Assembly: GCF_947495625.1 (NCBI RefSeq)
Contig: NZ_CANLZW010000019.1
Coordinates: forward strand, 22,160 to 86,159
Direction: 5' to 3'
DNA length: 64,000 nt
Origin: an uncultured Cocleimonas sp.
Lineage (GTDB): Bacteria > Pseudomonadota > Gammaproteobacteria > Thiotrichales > Thiotrichaceae
Each line of letters begins with the position of its first letter. Within the stretch, counting starts at the first letter, position 1. Below, in pieces: positions 28,194 through 36,170 of this stretch. A program made the position numbers and the translations under genes. The notes under the pieces are model-generated. The model was given only the letters and a program-made list of their open reading frames with translations. It did not search any database and had not been told where the DNA came from.

Positions 28194-29146
28194 CCTCTTA
28201 ACTCATGGTCTTGCTCAAGTGTATTGGTCAGCATTTCAGCATCATAAACACCTGCATCAATAGACCCATCTTTTAGTTTTGTTAAGATCGTATAAGTAAT
28301 ATTTTGATCTTGTAATTTATTGGCTGTTCTTTCGTAAGATTCAATGCATTCTTTAGAATGGGTAGTTGCAAAGACCTGCACATTAAGCTCTTTAGATAAG
28401 GTTAAAATAATATTCCATACATCATCTAGTATTGTGTAATGAAGACCATTATCTATTTCATCAATAAATAATTGCCCATTCTCCGAACTATATAATGATG
28501 AGATAATATTAATTAGATGCCGAATACCATCACCCATATCGCTAACTTCAATATATCTCGTATTCACTTTACATTGAGGAACATCTTCAATAACCTTAAA
28601 TGACTCAATTCTTGAATCTACTTTATTCAAAAAATGATTTAGATATTCTTCTTTATCATTTTTCTGTAATGAGGAATAGTTTGCCATCAAAGCTCTATCG
28701 GTAGCCCCAAGACTACTCATAAATATTATATTTCCCTTGAAAACTTTTTCGAACGTAAAGTCCTTAACATTTATTGAAACGCTCTTATCCCCTATTGAAA
28801 TTTTATATTTTTTAACGCCATCTTTACTATTTACCTTGAAAGAAGAACTTCTAATATTTGAAGTTACCGTTAGATCACTTGTTTTTTCTAAATATGATGT
28901 TAACTCTATATTGTTTAGTGATGGATTGTTTAATCGTTCACGACGATATTTAATGGAAGCAAGTGCAGCTGTAAAATTTTTAACATCTACTCCCCTTATA
29001 TTCACATTACAAGCTTCCATTAATGCAGTCTTACCCACATTATTCTTACCTCCAATAAGATTTACACGAGCAAAACCAGATGCTTTAAATAGGTTAAAGC
29101 ATTTAAAATGTCTTATCTCAATGTTTTTTATAAAGTGATCTGTCAT
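28187..29146 (-). CDS. AAA ATPase, OLD/ABC-like (AAA_15/AAA_21 type), putative phage-defence sensor
   Basis: 319 residues. Walker A GGKNNVGKT at 32-40 has the GxxNxGKT form of OLD and SMC-like ATPases. The signature-like DMGDGIRHL is at 203-211, Walker B QLFIDEIDNGLH has Asp229 and Glu230, and the switch His263 is in FATTHS. The N-terminus IEIRHFKCFNLF is typical of this family. First gene of a two-gene unit with the TOPRIM-like protein. AT-rich, located beside a toxin-antitoxin pair and a REP element, so the area looks like a small accessory island. Confidence 0.82.
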   Translation of the reverse strand: MTDHFIKNIEIRHFKCFNLFKASGFARVNLIGGKNNVGKTALMEACNVNIRGVDVKNFTAALASIKYRRERLNNPSLNNIELTSYLEKTSDLTVTSNIRSSSFKVNSKDGVKKYKISIGDKSVSINVKDFTFEKVFKGNIIFMSSLGATDRALMANYSSLQKNDKEEYLNHFLNKVDSRIESFKVIEDVPQCKVNTRYIEVSDMGDGIRHLINIISSLYSSENGQLFIDEIDNGLHYTILDDVWNIILTLSKELNVQVFATTHSKECIESYERTANKLQDQNITYTILTKLKDGSIDAGVYDAEMLTNTLEQDHELRGW

Positions 29147-29287
29147 GACTTCCTTTTATTTAACGTTTTTATGTATATTAACAAAAAGGAACTTAAGTTT
29201 TCTCATTATTATCCCAACCACTCTGTCCCCCAAGAGAACCATACTTATAATAGTAAGTTTGAAACTCTAAGCATTCAGATTTTGTTT

Positions 29288-29395
29288 CAGATCAAGGCTC
29301 ACCGACGCACAGTGAGGGAGCATACGATAAGTATGTGACCGATCGAGCATCGGAGCAACGCCGAGCTGGGACAAAAGCTGAGTGCGAAACCGAAA
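29288..29395. other. GC-richer structured block directly after the amidotransferase stop codon
   Basis: About 108 bases with several short inverted repeats: CTCAC/GTGAG (29298-29316), CATAC/GTATG (29321-29335). It abuts the minus-strand stop at 29396 and differs in composition from the AT-rich ATPase side. It could be a stable 3' UTR, a small repeat remnant, or a decayed coding end. I could not find a second copy in the window. Confidence 0.4.
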
Positions 29396-31177
29396 CTACA
29401 ACCCGTTGTCTTGTAGCCAATATTCTAGTAGCGCCATGTGCCACAACTTATTACCCTGAATCCTAGTATGGTGTTCATCAGGAGCGCCTAAAAGCTTCTC
29501 CACATAAGTCCTTTGATAAATCCCTCTATCCTTACACTTCTGCGAATTCAGTATATCTTGCATAAATTCCAGGAACTCACCGCGTACGTATTTAAGCGCG
29601 GGTACTGGGAAGTAACCTTTCTTACGATCGATGACGCTATCTGGAATCATTCCGCGTGAGATTTCTTGCAGTACGTGTTTACCACCACTGTTGAGTTTCA
29701 TGTGAGGAGGCATTTTCGCGGCGAGTTCTACCAGTTCGTGATCAAGGAAAGGTACACGTGCTTCCAGGCCATGAGCCATGGTCATATTGTCGACGCGTTT
29801 TACAGGATCATCGACAACTAGCATGGTGGTGTCAGCTCTGAAAACGGCATCAATAAAGGTATCGGCATTGGGTGCTTCCAATATGCTTTTCATTGTTTCT
29901 GCGGTGAAATCTCTGTCGATATATTTCGGTGTTAGCATTTCTGCCATTTCATCGTGATCTCTATCGAAATAGAATTGGCGGAAGCGTTCTAAATGCGTGC
30001 CTTTTGCCTTATTCATTTTATCGAACCAGAAGTAGCCACCGAATACTTCATCGGCTCCCTGCCCTGATTGCACTACTTTTACGTCTTTCGCGACTTGCTC
30101 TGATAGTAAGTAGAAACCAATCGCGTCCTGGCCGAACATTGGCTCGGACATATTCGCTATCGCTTCAGGCAAACGACTGAGGGTTTGCTCGTTTGGAATA
30201 TGGATTTTGTGGTGGTTGGTATTGAAACGCTCTACCACTGCATCGGAGAATTCAAACTCACTGCCTTTTTCTTCTGGCTGATCGTCAAAACCGATACTGT
30301 AAGTTGGGATATCTTTAATGCCTATTTCATCGAGTAGTCCAACCAGTAGACTTGAGTCTAATCCACCTGAGAGTAATACGCCCACGGGTACATCAGATAC
30401 ATCATTACGACGACGGACTGCTACGCGCAGTGCTTCGTGAATTGCTTCTGTCCATTCTGCATCGCTACGTTCTTCTTTTGGACGCGTTGCATCTAAAGTC
30501 CAGTAACGGTTGAGTTGTTGCTCGCCGTTTTCTTTGATTAATAAGGTATGCGCTGGTTCTAGTTTACGAATACCTTTGAGTACCGTCATTGGTGCGGGTA
30601 CTACTGCATGCAGAGTAAATTGATGATGCAGAGCGACTGGGTCGATTGATGTATCGATTGCAGCGTCATCATTTGATGCGAGTAACGCTTGGGTGTTTGA
30701 TGCAAAGCGAAAGCCTTTGCCAGTGTTTGCATAGTAAAGCGGCTTGATGCCCATACGATCACGCGCGAGGAATAATGTCTTTTTCTTTAAATCCCAAATG
30801 GCGATGGCGAACATGCCGAGGAAATGCTTTACGCAATCTGTGCCCCATTCTGCATAGGCTTTTAGAATAACTTCAGTATCACCTGTAGAAAAGAAGGTAT
30901 GGCCTTTGGCGCCAAGCTCTTTGCGTAATTCTGGGTGATTGTAGATTGTGCCGTTGAAGACTAATGCGAGGCTTAATTGCGGGTCAATCATCGGTTGATT
31001 GCCTTTCTCAGACAAATCTAGAATTGAGAGTCTTCTATGACCAAACGCTAACGCACCGTCGGAGAATGTACCGGCGTGATCTGGACCACGCTTTTCTAAC
31101 TTCTCCATCATCGACTGGATGTGATCTAAATTCGGCAAGGTGCCGTCTAATCGATATTCACCACAAATTCCGCACAT
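29396..31177 (-). CDS. Asparagine synthase-like glutamine amidotransferase (NAGGN amidotransferase type)
   Basis: 593 residues. The Ntn glutaminase domain starts at Cys2 (MCGICGEYR), so the ATG at 31177, with GGAAG 7 bases upstream, is the right start; the frame also opens at a TTG 30 bases earlier. Then come RRGPDHAG, GHRRLSILDLS and the ATP-pyrophosphatase domain with PVGVLLSGGLDSSLL and the SGQGADEVFGGY loop. The text FNGTIYNHPELR, DPVALHHQFTLHAVVPAP and the strong likeness to Pseudomonas proteins suggest the enzyme that makes the osmolyte N-acetylglutaminylglutamine amide, rather than housekeeping AsnB. The ligase gene that usually adjoins it is absent from the window, so plain asparagine synthesis remains possible. 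Confidence 0.85.
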   Translation of the reverse strand: MCGICGEYRLDGTLPNLDHIQSMMEKLEKRGPDHAGTFSDGALAFGHRRLSILDLSEKGNQPMIDPQLSLALVFNGTIYNHPELRKELGAKGHTFFSTGDTEVILKAYAEWGTDCVKHFLGMFAIAIWDLKKKTLFLARDRMGIKPLYYANTGKGFRFASNTQALLASNDDAAIDTSIDPVALHHQFTLHAVVPAPMTVLKGIRKLEPAHTLLIKENGEQQLNRYWTLDATRPKEERSDAEWTEAIHEALRVAVRRRNDVSDVPVGVLLSGGLDSSLLVGLLDEIGIKDIPTYSIGFDDQPEEKGSEFEFSDAVVERFNTNHHKIHIPNEQTLSRLPEAIANMSEPMFGQDAIGFYLLSEQVAKDVKVVQSGQGADEVFGGYFWFDKMNKAKGTHLERFRQFYFDRDHDEMAEMLTPKYIDRDFTAETMKSILEAPNADTFIDAVFRADTTMLVVDDPVKRVDNMTMAHGLEARVPFLDHELVELAAKMPPHMKLNSGGKHVLQEISRGMIPDSVIDRKKGYFPVPALKYVRGEFLEFMQDILNSQKCKDRGIYQRTYVEKLLGAPDEHHTRIQGNKLWHMALLEYWLQDNGL

Positions 31178-31240
31178 ATTTTTGCTTCCATTTTCTTCCA
31201 AATTCAATTAAATGTAATTATAGAGTAAAACGATTGTTTA

Positions 31241-31273
31241 AAAAGTCACCCCCCTACTTTCAGGCACTTTTTT
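31241..31273 (+). repeat. CACCCCCCTACTTT repeat, minimal form with both ends
   Basis: AAAAGTCACCCCCCTACTTT directly joined to CAGGCACTTTTTT. The long copies carry the same two ends with a middle between them, so this looks like the element without its middle. AAAAGT and ACTTTT form imperfect terminal inverted repeats. It lies between two divergent genes. Confidence 0.83.
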
Positions 31274-31487
31274 ATAATTAATTTTTCTTAACATTAAAAA
31301 TACTAAGAGCTATTGCTTTTCAAGGGTGATTTAAATAGTCTTACGCTGTAATAAGAAACCCCTGATCAAGTCCGTTTATTTACTTCTTTAATTTTAGTTA
31401 AGTTGTAACCGACTGAAGCAGGGCTTTCCCAAAAAAACGCGCTAGTTTTTATCTCAATCAATCTAATTACAATCAAAGGAATCTATC

Positions 31488-32066
31488 ATGACACATGAAT
31501 TACCAGGTTTACCATACGAAAAAAATGCTCTTGAGCCATACATTTCTGCTGAGACTTTAGACTATCACCACGATAAGCATCACCAGGCTTATGTGACTAA
31601 CCTAAACAATTTGATTGAAGGCACTGAGTTTGCTGATAAATCATTAGAAGAAATCGTTACTTCTGCACCTGCTGGTGGCGTTTTCAATAACGCTGCTCAA
31701 GTTTGGAACCACACATTCTACTTTAACTGTATGGCTCCTAAAGCTGGTGGCGAGCCTACTGGTGCGGTTGCAGATGCAATCAACGCTGCATTCGGTTCTT
31801 TCGCAGACTTCAAAGAGAAGTTCTCTGCATCTGCTGTTGGCAACTTCGGTTCTGGCTGGACCTGGTTAGTGAAGAATGCTGACGGTTCTGTTGAGATCGT
31901 TAACACAACCGCTGCTGGCTGCCCACTAACTGATGGCAAGACACCTGTACTAACTATCGACGTTTGGGAACATGCTTACTACGTTGATAAGCGTAATGCT
32001 CGTCCTGCTTATGTTGCTGATTTCTGGAACCTGGTTAACTGGGATTTCGTTAATAGCAATATGTAA
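31488..32066 (+). CDS. sodB: Superoxide dismutase [Fe]
   Basis: 192 residues. Cytosolic dismutation of superoxide. The N-terminus ELPGLPYEKNALEPYISAETLDYHHDKHHQAYV, the second metal His in AAQVWNHTFYFNCM, and DVWEHAYYVDKRNARPAYVADFW with Asp and His ligands are all present; GNFGSGWTWLV is typical. The residues AAQVWNHTFYF favour iron over manganese. AAAGGAAT precedes the ATG. Two terminators follow. Confidence 0.96.
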   Translation: MTHELPGLPYEKNALEPYISAETLDYHHDKHHQAYVTNLNNLIEGTEFADKSLEEIVTSAPAGGVFNNAAQVWNHTFYFNCMAPKAGGEPTGAVADAINAAFGSFADFKEKFSASAVGNFGSGWTWLVKNADGSVEIVNTTAAGCPLTDGKTPVLTIDVWEHAYYVDKRNARPAYVADFWNLVNWDFVNSNM

Positions 32067-32124
32067 GACAACTGTCATAAACCTATAACAAGCCATAACA
32101 GGCTTGATATATTGACAAAAAAGA

Positions 32125-32151
32125 GAAAAGCGAGCAATATTGCTCGTTTTT
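32125..32151 (+). terminator. Rho-independent terminator of sodB
   Basis: Perfect stem CGAGCAAT/ATTGCTCG (32131-32146) preceded by A and followed by TTTTT. Confidence 0.88.
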
Positions 32152-32156
32152 CTGCA

Positions 32157-32183
32157 AAAGGGCAGCTTCTAGCTGCCCTTTTC
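32157..32183. terminator. Second terminator, tandem
   Basis: AAAAGGGCAGCT and AGCTGCCCTTTT form a 12-bp stem with a 3-nt loop. Placed 6 bases after the first terminator, before the argD promoter. Confidence 0.88.
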
Positions 32184-32285
32184 TATTGCCTTTGTAACGC
32201 GCTTTAACCGCTAAACTTAAGTTATTTTCCAGTTAAGTCCAAGCTAACAGAATCGTGTTTTGGGTTGTAATATAGGAATATTATT

Positions 32286-33455
32286 GTGTCAGATTCATTA
32301 ATGTCTACTTACGCACGTCTTCCAGTCTCTTTTGAGAAAGGCGAAGGTGTGTATCTTTTTGATTCAGAAGGTAATAAATACTTAGACGCGCTTGCGGGTA
32401 TCGCGGTGTGTAGTCTAGGTCATGCGCACCCTCGTGTTGCGGATGCTATTGCTGATCAGGCACGAACACTTATTCATACGTCTAATGTGTATAACATTCC
32501 TCACCAGACTGAGCTTGGCGATAAGCTTTGTAGCCTATCTGGTATGAGCCGTGTGTTCTTTGGCAATTCAGGCGCTGAAGCGAATGAAGCGGCGATTAAA
32601 ATAGCGCGTCTATTTGGTAAGAAGCAAGGCATTGATCGTCCTAAAATTATTGTGGCTAGTGGTAGTTTTCACGGTCGTACCTTAGCAACTCTTTCTGCAA
32701 CGGGTAGTCGTAAAGTACAAGCCGGTTTCTCTCCATTGGTTGAAGGTTTTGTTCGTGTTGAATACAACGATATCGAAGCGATTCAAAAGATTGCTGAGAA
32801 TAGTAGCGAAGTTGCTGCAATTTTAGTTGAGCCTGTTCAGGGTGAAGGCGGAATTATAGTTCCTGACGAAGGCTACCTAAGCAGTATCAGAAAAATCTGT
32901 GATGACAATAACTGGCTGATGATGCTCGATGAGATTCAAACGGGCATGGGCAGAACAGGAAAGATGTTTGCTTTCCAACATGAAGGTATTACGCCTGATG
33001 TGATGACTTTAGCCAAAGCACTTGGTAATGGCGTTCCCATTGGTGCGTGTTTAGCAGCGGGTAAAGCTGAAGAAATCTTCACTCCGGGAACTCATGGTTC
33101 TACTTTTGGTGGTAATCCTTTAGTGACGCGTACTGCGCTTGAAGTGATCAGTATTATGGAAGAGCAAGATATTCCGAATAAAGCAGCTGAAATGGGTAGC
33201 TATATGCTTTCTCAATTCAAACAAGCGCTTGCAGATGTCGATGGTGTTCAAGATATTCGTGGTCATGGAATGATGCTGGGTATTGAGTTGAATAAAGACT
33301 GCGGGGAATTGGTTGCTAAAGCATTAGAGAAGAAACTTCTCATCAATGTAACTGCACATAAAACTATTCGACTATTACCACCTTTGGTAATCACTAAAGA
33401 TCAAGCGGATGACGTTGTTTCAACACTCGTTCCACTTATCAAAGAATTTCTTTAA
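32286..33455 (+). CDS. argD: Acetylornithine aminotransferase
   Basis: 389 residues, class III PLP aminotransferase of arginine synthesis (also able to act in lysine synthesis). The N-terminus YARLPVSFEKGEGVYLFDSEGNKYLDALAGIAVC is typical; VFFGNSGAEANEAAIK binds PLP phosphate, MLDEIQTGMGRTG carries the PLP-ring Asp, and the Schiff-base Lys is in TLAKALGNGVPIG. Followed by argF after 69 bases. Arginine made here is also half of cyanophycin, whose operon lies 13 kb away. Confidence 0.95.
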   Translation: MSDSLMSTYARLPVSFEKGEGVYLFDSEGNKYLDALAGIAVCSLGHAHPRVADAIADQARTLIHTSNVYNIPHQTELGDKLCSLSGMSRVFFGNSGAEANEAAIKIARLFGKKQGIDRPKIIVASGSFHGRTLATLSATGSRKVQAGFSPLVEGFVRVEYNDIEAIQKIAENSSEVAAILVEPVQGEGGIIVPDEGYLSSIRKICDDNNWLMMLDEIQTGMGRTGKMFAFQHEGITPDVMTLAKALGNGVPIGACLAAGKAEEIFTPGTHGSTFGGNPLVTRTALEVISIMEEQDIPNKAAEMGSYMLSQFKQALADVDGVQDIRGHGMMLGIELNKDCGELVAKALEKKLLINVTAHKTIRLLPPLVITKDQADDVVSTLVPLIKEFL

Positions 33456-33524
33456 GCTTACATAAAAAGCTATAGCTAACGCCAAATTAACGTTAACGGC
33501 GTACCCAAACAGAAGGTATTTATT

Positions 33525-34457
33525 ATGTCTAAACTGAGACATTTTCTTACATTAATGGATTTCAGCCCAGAAGAGCTTCAGCAATTAATTGCTAGAGCCA
33601 TTGAGCTAAAAAAGATGCAGAAAAGTGGTGAAATTTACGAACCGCTGAAAAATATGACATTGGCGATGATTTTTGAAAAGTCATCGACTCGTACACGCGT
33701 ATCTTTTGAAACAGGCATGGTCCAGTTAGGTGGTCATGGCATGTTTTTATCTTCACGTGATACTCAACTAGGCCGTGGTGAACCACTCGAAGATAGCGCA
33801 CGCGTTATTTCAAGCATGGTTGATATCGTTATGATCCGTACTTTCGGACACAATATTGTTGAAACCTTTGCGGAGAATTCACGCGTTCCTGTCATCAATG
33901 CATTGACTGATGATTTTCATCCTTGTCAGCTACTTGCGGACATGATGACGTATGAAGAACATCGCGGTAGCATTAAAGGTAAAACAGCAACATACGTGGG
34001 TGATGGCAACAATATGTGTCATTCGTGGATGAATGCGGCGAAACAGTTTGGTTTCCACCTGAATATTGCTAGCCCAAAAGGCTATGAGCCGAATGCTGAG
34101 CTTTTAGCAAAACTATCTGATCACGTAACATTGTTCAATGATATTAATGAGTCTGTTGAAAACACAGACTTAATCACAACTGATGTCTGGGCAAGCATGG
34201 GACAGGAAGAAGAGCAAAAAATACGCGAAAAATCTTTCAAATCCTTTAAAGTGGACTCTGCGGTAATGGCTAAAGCGAATAAGGATGCTATCTTCATGCA
34301 TTGCTTACCAGCACATCGTGAAGAAGAAGTCAGCGCGAAAGTCATAGACGGCCCACAGAGTGTTGTTTGGGACGAAGCTGAAAATCGCCTACATGCACAA
34401 AAAGCATTGCTAGAAGCATTAGTGATTGGTTTACCAAACTCAAAAGAAGATTCTTAA
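33525..34457 (+). CDS. argF: Ornithine carbamoyltransferase
   Basis: 310 residues. Makes citrulline from ornithine and carbamoyl phosphate. Carbamoyl-phosphate loop SSTRTR at 53-58, then [22 protein letters not shown] and the ornithine-binding [11 protein letters not shown] near the C-terminus. The stop overlaps the prfC start (TAATG), so argF and prfC are translationally coupled; argD-argF-prfC probably form one transcript. Confidence 0.96.
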   Translation: MSKLRHFLTLMDFSPEELQQLIARAIELKKMQKSGEIYEPLKNMTLAMIFEKSSTRTRVSFETGMVQLGGHGMFLSSRDTQLGRGEPLEDSARVISSMVDIVMIRTFGHNIVETFAENSRVPVINALTDDFHPCQLLADMMTYEEHRGSIKGKTATYVGDGNNMCHSWMNAAKQFGFHLNIASPKGYEPNAELLAKLSDHVTLFNDINESVENTDLITTDVWASMGQEEEQKIREKSFKSFKVDSAVMAKANKDAIFMHCLPAHREEEVSAKVIDGPQSVVWDEAENRLHAQKALLEALVIGLPNSKEDS

Positions 34458-36073
34458 TGGCTAGTCATTCAAAAGAAGTCTCTTTACGACGCACGTTTGC
34501 GATTATTTCGCATCCCGATGCGGGTAAAACGACCATCACCGAAAAACTATTGTTATTCGGGGGTGCGATTCAGCTTGCCGGATCGGTAAAAGGTAGAAAA
34601 GCAGCGCGTCATGCGACATCTGACTGGATGGCAATGGAGAAAGAGCGTGGCATCTCGGTAACATCATCAGTGATGCAGTTTCCTTATAAATTAAATAAGA
34701 AACATCCGAGTGATCCTGATCCCATTATCAATCTACTGGATACACCGGGTCATGAAGATTTCTCGGAAGATACTTATCGTACACTGACTGCTGTTGACTC
34801 GGCGTTAATGGTAATCGACGTCGCTAAAGGCGTTGAGGATAGAACAATCAAATTAATGGAAGTTTGTCGTCTGCGTGATACGCCGATAATGACTTTCATC
34901 AACAAGCTTGACCGTGAAGGTCGAGACCCGATTGACTTACTTGATGAAGTTGAAAGTGTACTAAAAATACAGTGCGCGCCAGTTACCTGGCCAATCGGCA
35001 TGGGTAAACGCTTGAAGGGTGTTTATCATATTCAAAATGATAAGGTCCATTTGTATGACCCAAATCATGATGGGAAAATCCTTGAAGGCGAAACTATTCA
35101 GGGCCTTGATAATCCACGCTTAGACGAATTGTTAGGTACGCAAGCCGAAGAGCTTCGTGATGAGATTGAATTGGTTCAAGGGGCAAGTAACGCTTTTGAT
35201 AAGGAAGCTTATCTTGCTGGAAAACTCACTCCGGTGTTCTTCGGTTCAGCGGTGAACAACTTCGGGGTTGCTGAGCTGTTAGCAGACTTTGTTGAACATG
35301 CTCCTGCCCCACAACCTCGTGCGACAAATACACGTGTGGTTTCACCAAACGAAGAAAAATTCAGTGGCTTCATTTTCAAAATTCAAGCCAATATGGACCC
35401 GCAACACCGTGATCGCATAGCGTTTATGCGCGTTTGTTCGGGAAGCTTTAAGAAAGGCATGAAATTAAGCCATGTGCGTATCAAGAAAGAAGTAAAAATT
35501 CCTGATGCTCTGACGTTTCTTGCCGCAGATCGTGGTCACGTTGATGCCGCTTACCCAGGCGATATTATCGGCATTCACAACCACGGAACGATTCGAATTG
35601 GAGATACTTTCTCTGAAGGTGAGGAATTATTCTTCACAGGTATTCCGAGTTTTGCGCCAGAATTATTCCGTCGCGCGCAGTTGAAAGATCCACTCAAGAT
35701 GAAGCAGCTACAAAAAGGTTTGGATCAGTTGTGTGAAGAAGGTGCGACGCAGTTATTTCGCCCATTCAAAAACAATGATCTTATTCTTGGTGCGGTTGGT
35801 GTATTACAGTTTGATGTGGTTGCCCAAAGACTTAAAGACGAATACAAAGTTGACTGTCAATTTGAAGGGGTTAGCGTACAAACTGCACGCTGGATTCATT
35901 GTGAAGATGAAGCCATGTTGGCACAATTCAAAATCAAAGCAGAAGCAAATCTATCAATAGATCATTCTGGTGAGTTGGTTTATATCGCACCTACACGAGT
36001 GAATTTACAGATGGCTATTGAGAAATGGCCTGATATTGAATTCTTATCAACTCGTGAACATGGTACTTATTAA
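34457..36073 (+). CDS. prfC: Peptide chain release factor 3 (RF3 GTPase)
   Basis: 538 residues. RF3 recycles RF1 and RF2 from the ribosome. G1 [16 protein letters not shown] (about 14-29), the insert [23 protein letters not shown] and [12 protein letters not shown] (switch II start), G3 [14 protein letters not shown] and G4 [12 protein letters not shown] are all present. Domains II and III follow at normal length. Coupled to argF by one-base overlap. A convergent palindrome of repeat copies follows its stop. Confidence 0.97.
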   Translation: MASHSKEVSLRRTFAIISHPDAGKTTITEKLLLFGGAIQLAGSVKGRKAARHATSDWMAMEKERGISVTSSVMQFPYKLNKKHPSDPDPIINLLDTPGHEDFSEDTYRTLTAVDSALMVIDVAKGVEDRTIKLMEVCRLRDTPIMTFINKLDREGRDPIDLLDEVESVLKIQCAPVTWPIGMGKRLKGVYHIQNDKVHLYDPNHDGKILEGETIQGLDNPRLDELLGTQAEELRDEIELVQGASNAFDKEAYLAGKLTPVFFGSAVNNFGVAELLADFVEHAPAPQPRATNTRVVSPNEEKFSGFIFKIQANMDPQHRDRIAFMRVCSGSFKKGMKLSHVRIKKEVKIPDALTFLAADRGHVDAAYPGDIIGIHNHGTIRIGDTFSEGEELFFTGIPSFAPELFRRAQLKDPLKMKQLQKGLDQLCEEGATQLFRPFKNNDLILGAVGVLQFDVVAQRLKDEYKVDCQFEGVSVQTARWIHCEDEAMLAQFKIKAEANLSIDHSGELVYIAPTRVNLQMAIEKWPDIEFLSTREHGTY

Positions 36074-36090
36074 CGTAAAACAAATGCCCG

Positions 36091-36170
36091 TAAGTAGGGG
36101 GGTGACTTTCTTGGCTCTTAGTTAGCCTATGAAAGTCACCCCCCTACTTATAGCGAGTTTTTTATTTCTT
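36091..36170. terminator. Inverted pair of repeat cores between convergent genes
   Basis: TAAGTAGGGGGGTGACTTTC (36091-36110) is the exact reverse complement of 36131-36150, with a 20-nt centre that contains GGCT/AGCC. A 20-bp stem with an inner hairpin results. T-rich runs occur on the right side. It separates prfC and the minus-strand protease gene and can end both. Confidence 0.88.
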
